From NCBI RefSeq assembly GCF_000711235.1, contig NZ_JOMI01000002.1:124001-188000 (forward strand): a stretch of 64,000 nt of DNA. The letters run 5' to 3'. This DNA comes from Prevotella sp. 10(H). GTDB lineage: Bacteria; Bacteroidota; Bacteroidia; Bacteroidales; Dysgonomonadaceae. Each line of letters begins with the position of its first letter. Positions within the stretch are counted from its first letter, which is position 1. The position numbers and the translations under genes are program-made. Below, piece by piece: positions 63,543 through 64,000 of the stretch. The notes beneath the pieces are model-generated. The model did not search any database, was not told the DNA's origin, and saw only the letters and a list, made by a program, of their open reading frames with translations.

Positions 63543-64000
63543 ATGTCTAGAATAGGAAAATTACCCGTAAACCTTCCCGCAGGCGTTACAGTTACTGTTG
63601 GTAAGGATAACGTAGTTACAGTGAAAGGCCCTAAAGGAGAACTTACACAAGAAGTGAATCCTGATATTAAAGTATCTGTAGAAGATGGAGTGTTATCAGT
63701 AACACGTCCGTCCGACGATAAAGCTCATCGCTCACTACATGGATTGTACAGATCGTTGATCAACAACATGGTTGTAGGAGTTTCTGAAGGATATCGCAAA
63801 GAAATGGAATTGATCGGAGTTGGTTACCGTGCTTCTAACACAGGCCAGCTACTCGAGCTTTCTTTAGGTTACACGCACAATATCTTTTTGCAGTTGCCTA
63901 ACGAAGTAAAGCTTGAAACTAAATCGGAAAGAAACAAAGCTCCGCTAATCATTCTCGAATCTTGTGATAAACAACTGATCGGTCAGGTTTGCTCAAAAAT
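63543..64000 (+). CDS. rplF: 50S ribosomal protein L6 (3' end outside window)
   Basis: Binds near the sarcin-ricin loop. The first 152 codons are present, MSRIGKLPVNLPAGVTVTV to GQVCSK, with the conserved LINNMVVGVSEGY and GVGYRAS. The gene runs past the window end; normal length is about 180 residues. Confidence 0.95.
   Translation, partial: MSRIGKLPVNLPAGVTVTVGKDNVVTVKGPKGELTQEVNPDIKVSVEDGVLSVTRPSDDKAHRSLHGLYRSLINNMVVGVSEGYRKEMELIGVGYRASNTGQLLELSLGYTHNIFLQLPNEVKLETKSERNKAPLIILESCDKQLIGQVCSK

Noticed and set aside
1-64000. CRISPR arrays, tRNA and rRNA genes, intact insertion sequences
   Set aside because: No regularly spaced repeats, cloverleaf sequences or transposase genes were found on reading the gaps between genes.

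Overview
The window comes from a member of the Bacteroidota, most likely order Bacteroidales; Dysgonomonas or a close relative is my best guess from the gene set, but the sequence does not prove it. The signs are: promoters of the Bacteroidota type (TAnnTTTG at -7, often a TTTG about 19 bases upstream) before many genes; few Shine-Dalgarno sequences; TlpA-like thioredoxins with long N-terminal domains; FadL/OmpP1 and small beta-barrel outer-membrane proteins; PBP1-LysM, DUF6132 and DUF6249 proteins; a WbsX-type glycosidase; and fusA followed by rpsJ with no tuf between them. Base composition is AT-rich and coding is dense.

Layout. 1-9025: housekeeping and envelope genes: the end of ftsH, cdsA, a convergent polyprenyl diphosphate synthase, a TlpA-like protein behind a 140-base structured leader, a secreted unknown and polA. 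9055-11122: three tandem secreted proteins with variable middles and an almost identical C-terminal module. 11210-19633: five tandem, overlapping paralogues of a 560-residue polytopic membrane protein (PTPS-related/YfhO-like, GT-C-like), followed by a small membrane protein, a YqaA/VTT protein fused to an unknown domain, and a radical SAM enzyme. 21727-25343: a second TlpA-like protein, a flavodoxin-fold quinone reductase and a three-gene ECF sigma operon. 25400-26810: a GC-rich island of nested inverted repeats in front of a phage-type helix-turn-helix gene, probably a mobile or repeat-derived element.

26829-34755: uvrB, a beta-barrel, an acyltransferase, a LysM/PBP1-beta-barrel-methyltransferase-cobalamin adenosyltransferase operon and a DUF2795 gene. 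34901-43433: an unknown secreted protein, gltX-waaA, a PgpH-like 7TM-HD phosphodiesterase, a C1 peptidase and a GH99-like secreted protein. 43633-44861: a MarR-controlled redox operon with two matching 19-bp palindromes and a 57-residue small lipoprotein gene. 44918-52660: marC, nadE, DUF1444, a second flavodoxin-fold reductase, DUF2867, an MFS exporter and a FadL-type porin.

52991-64000: the str, S10 and spc ribosomal clusters in canonical order, rpsL to rplF, running off the window end. A 148-base palindromic insert separates rpsN and rpsH.

The parts that stand out from ordinary chromosome are the three-gene surface-protein cassette next to the five-gene membrane array (possibly one envelope-diversification or glycan locus), the MarR/thioredoxin operon with its paired operators, and the repeat island with the HTH gene. 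No tRNA, rRNA, CRISPR array or intact insertion sequence was seen.
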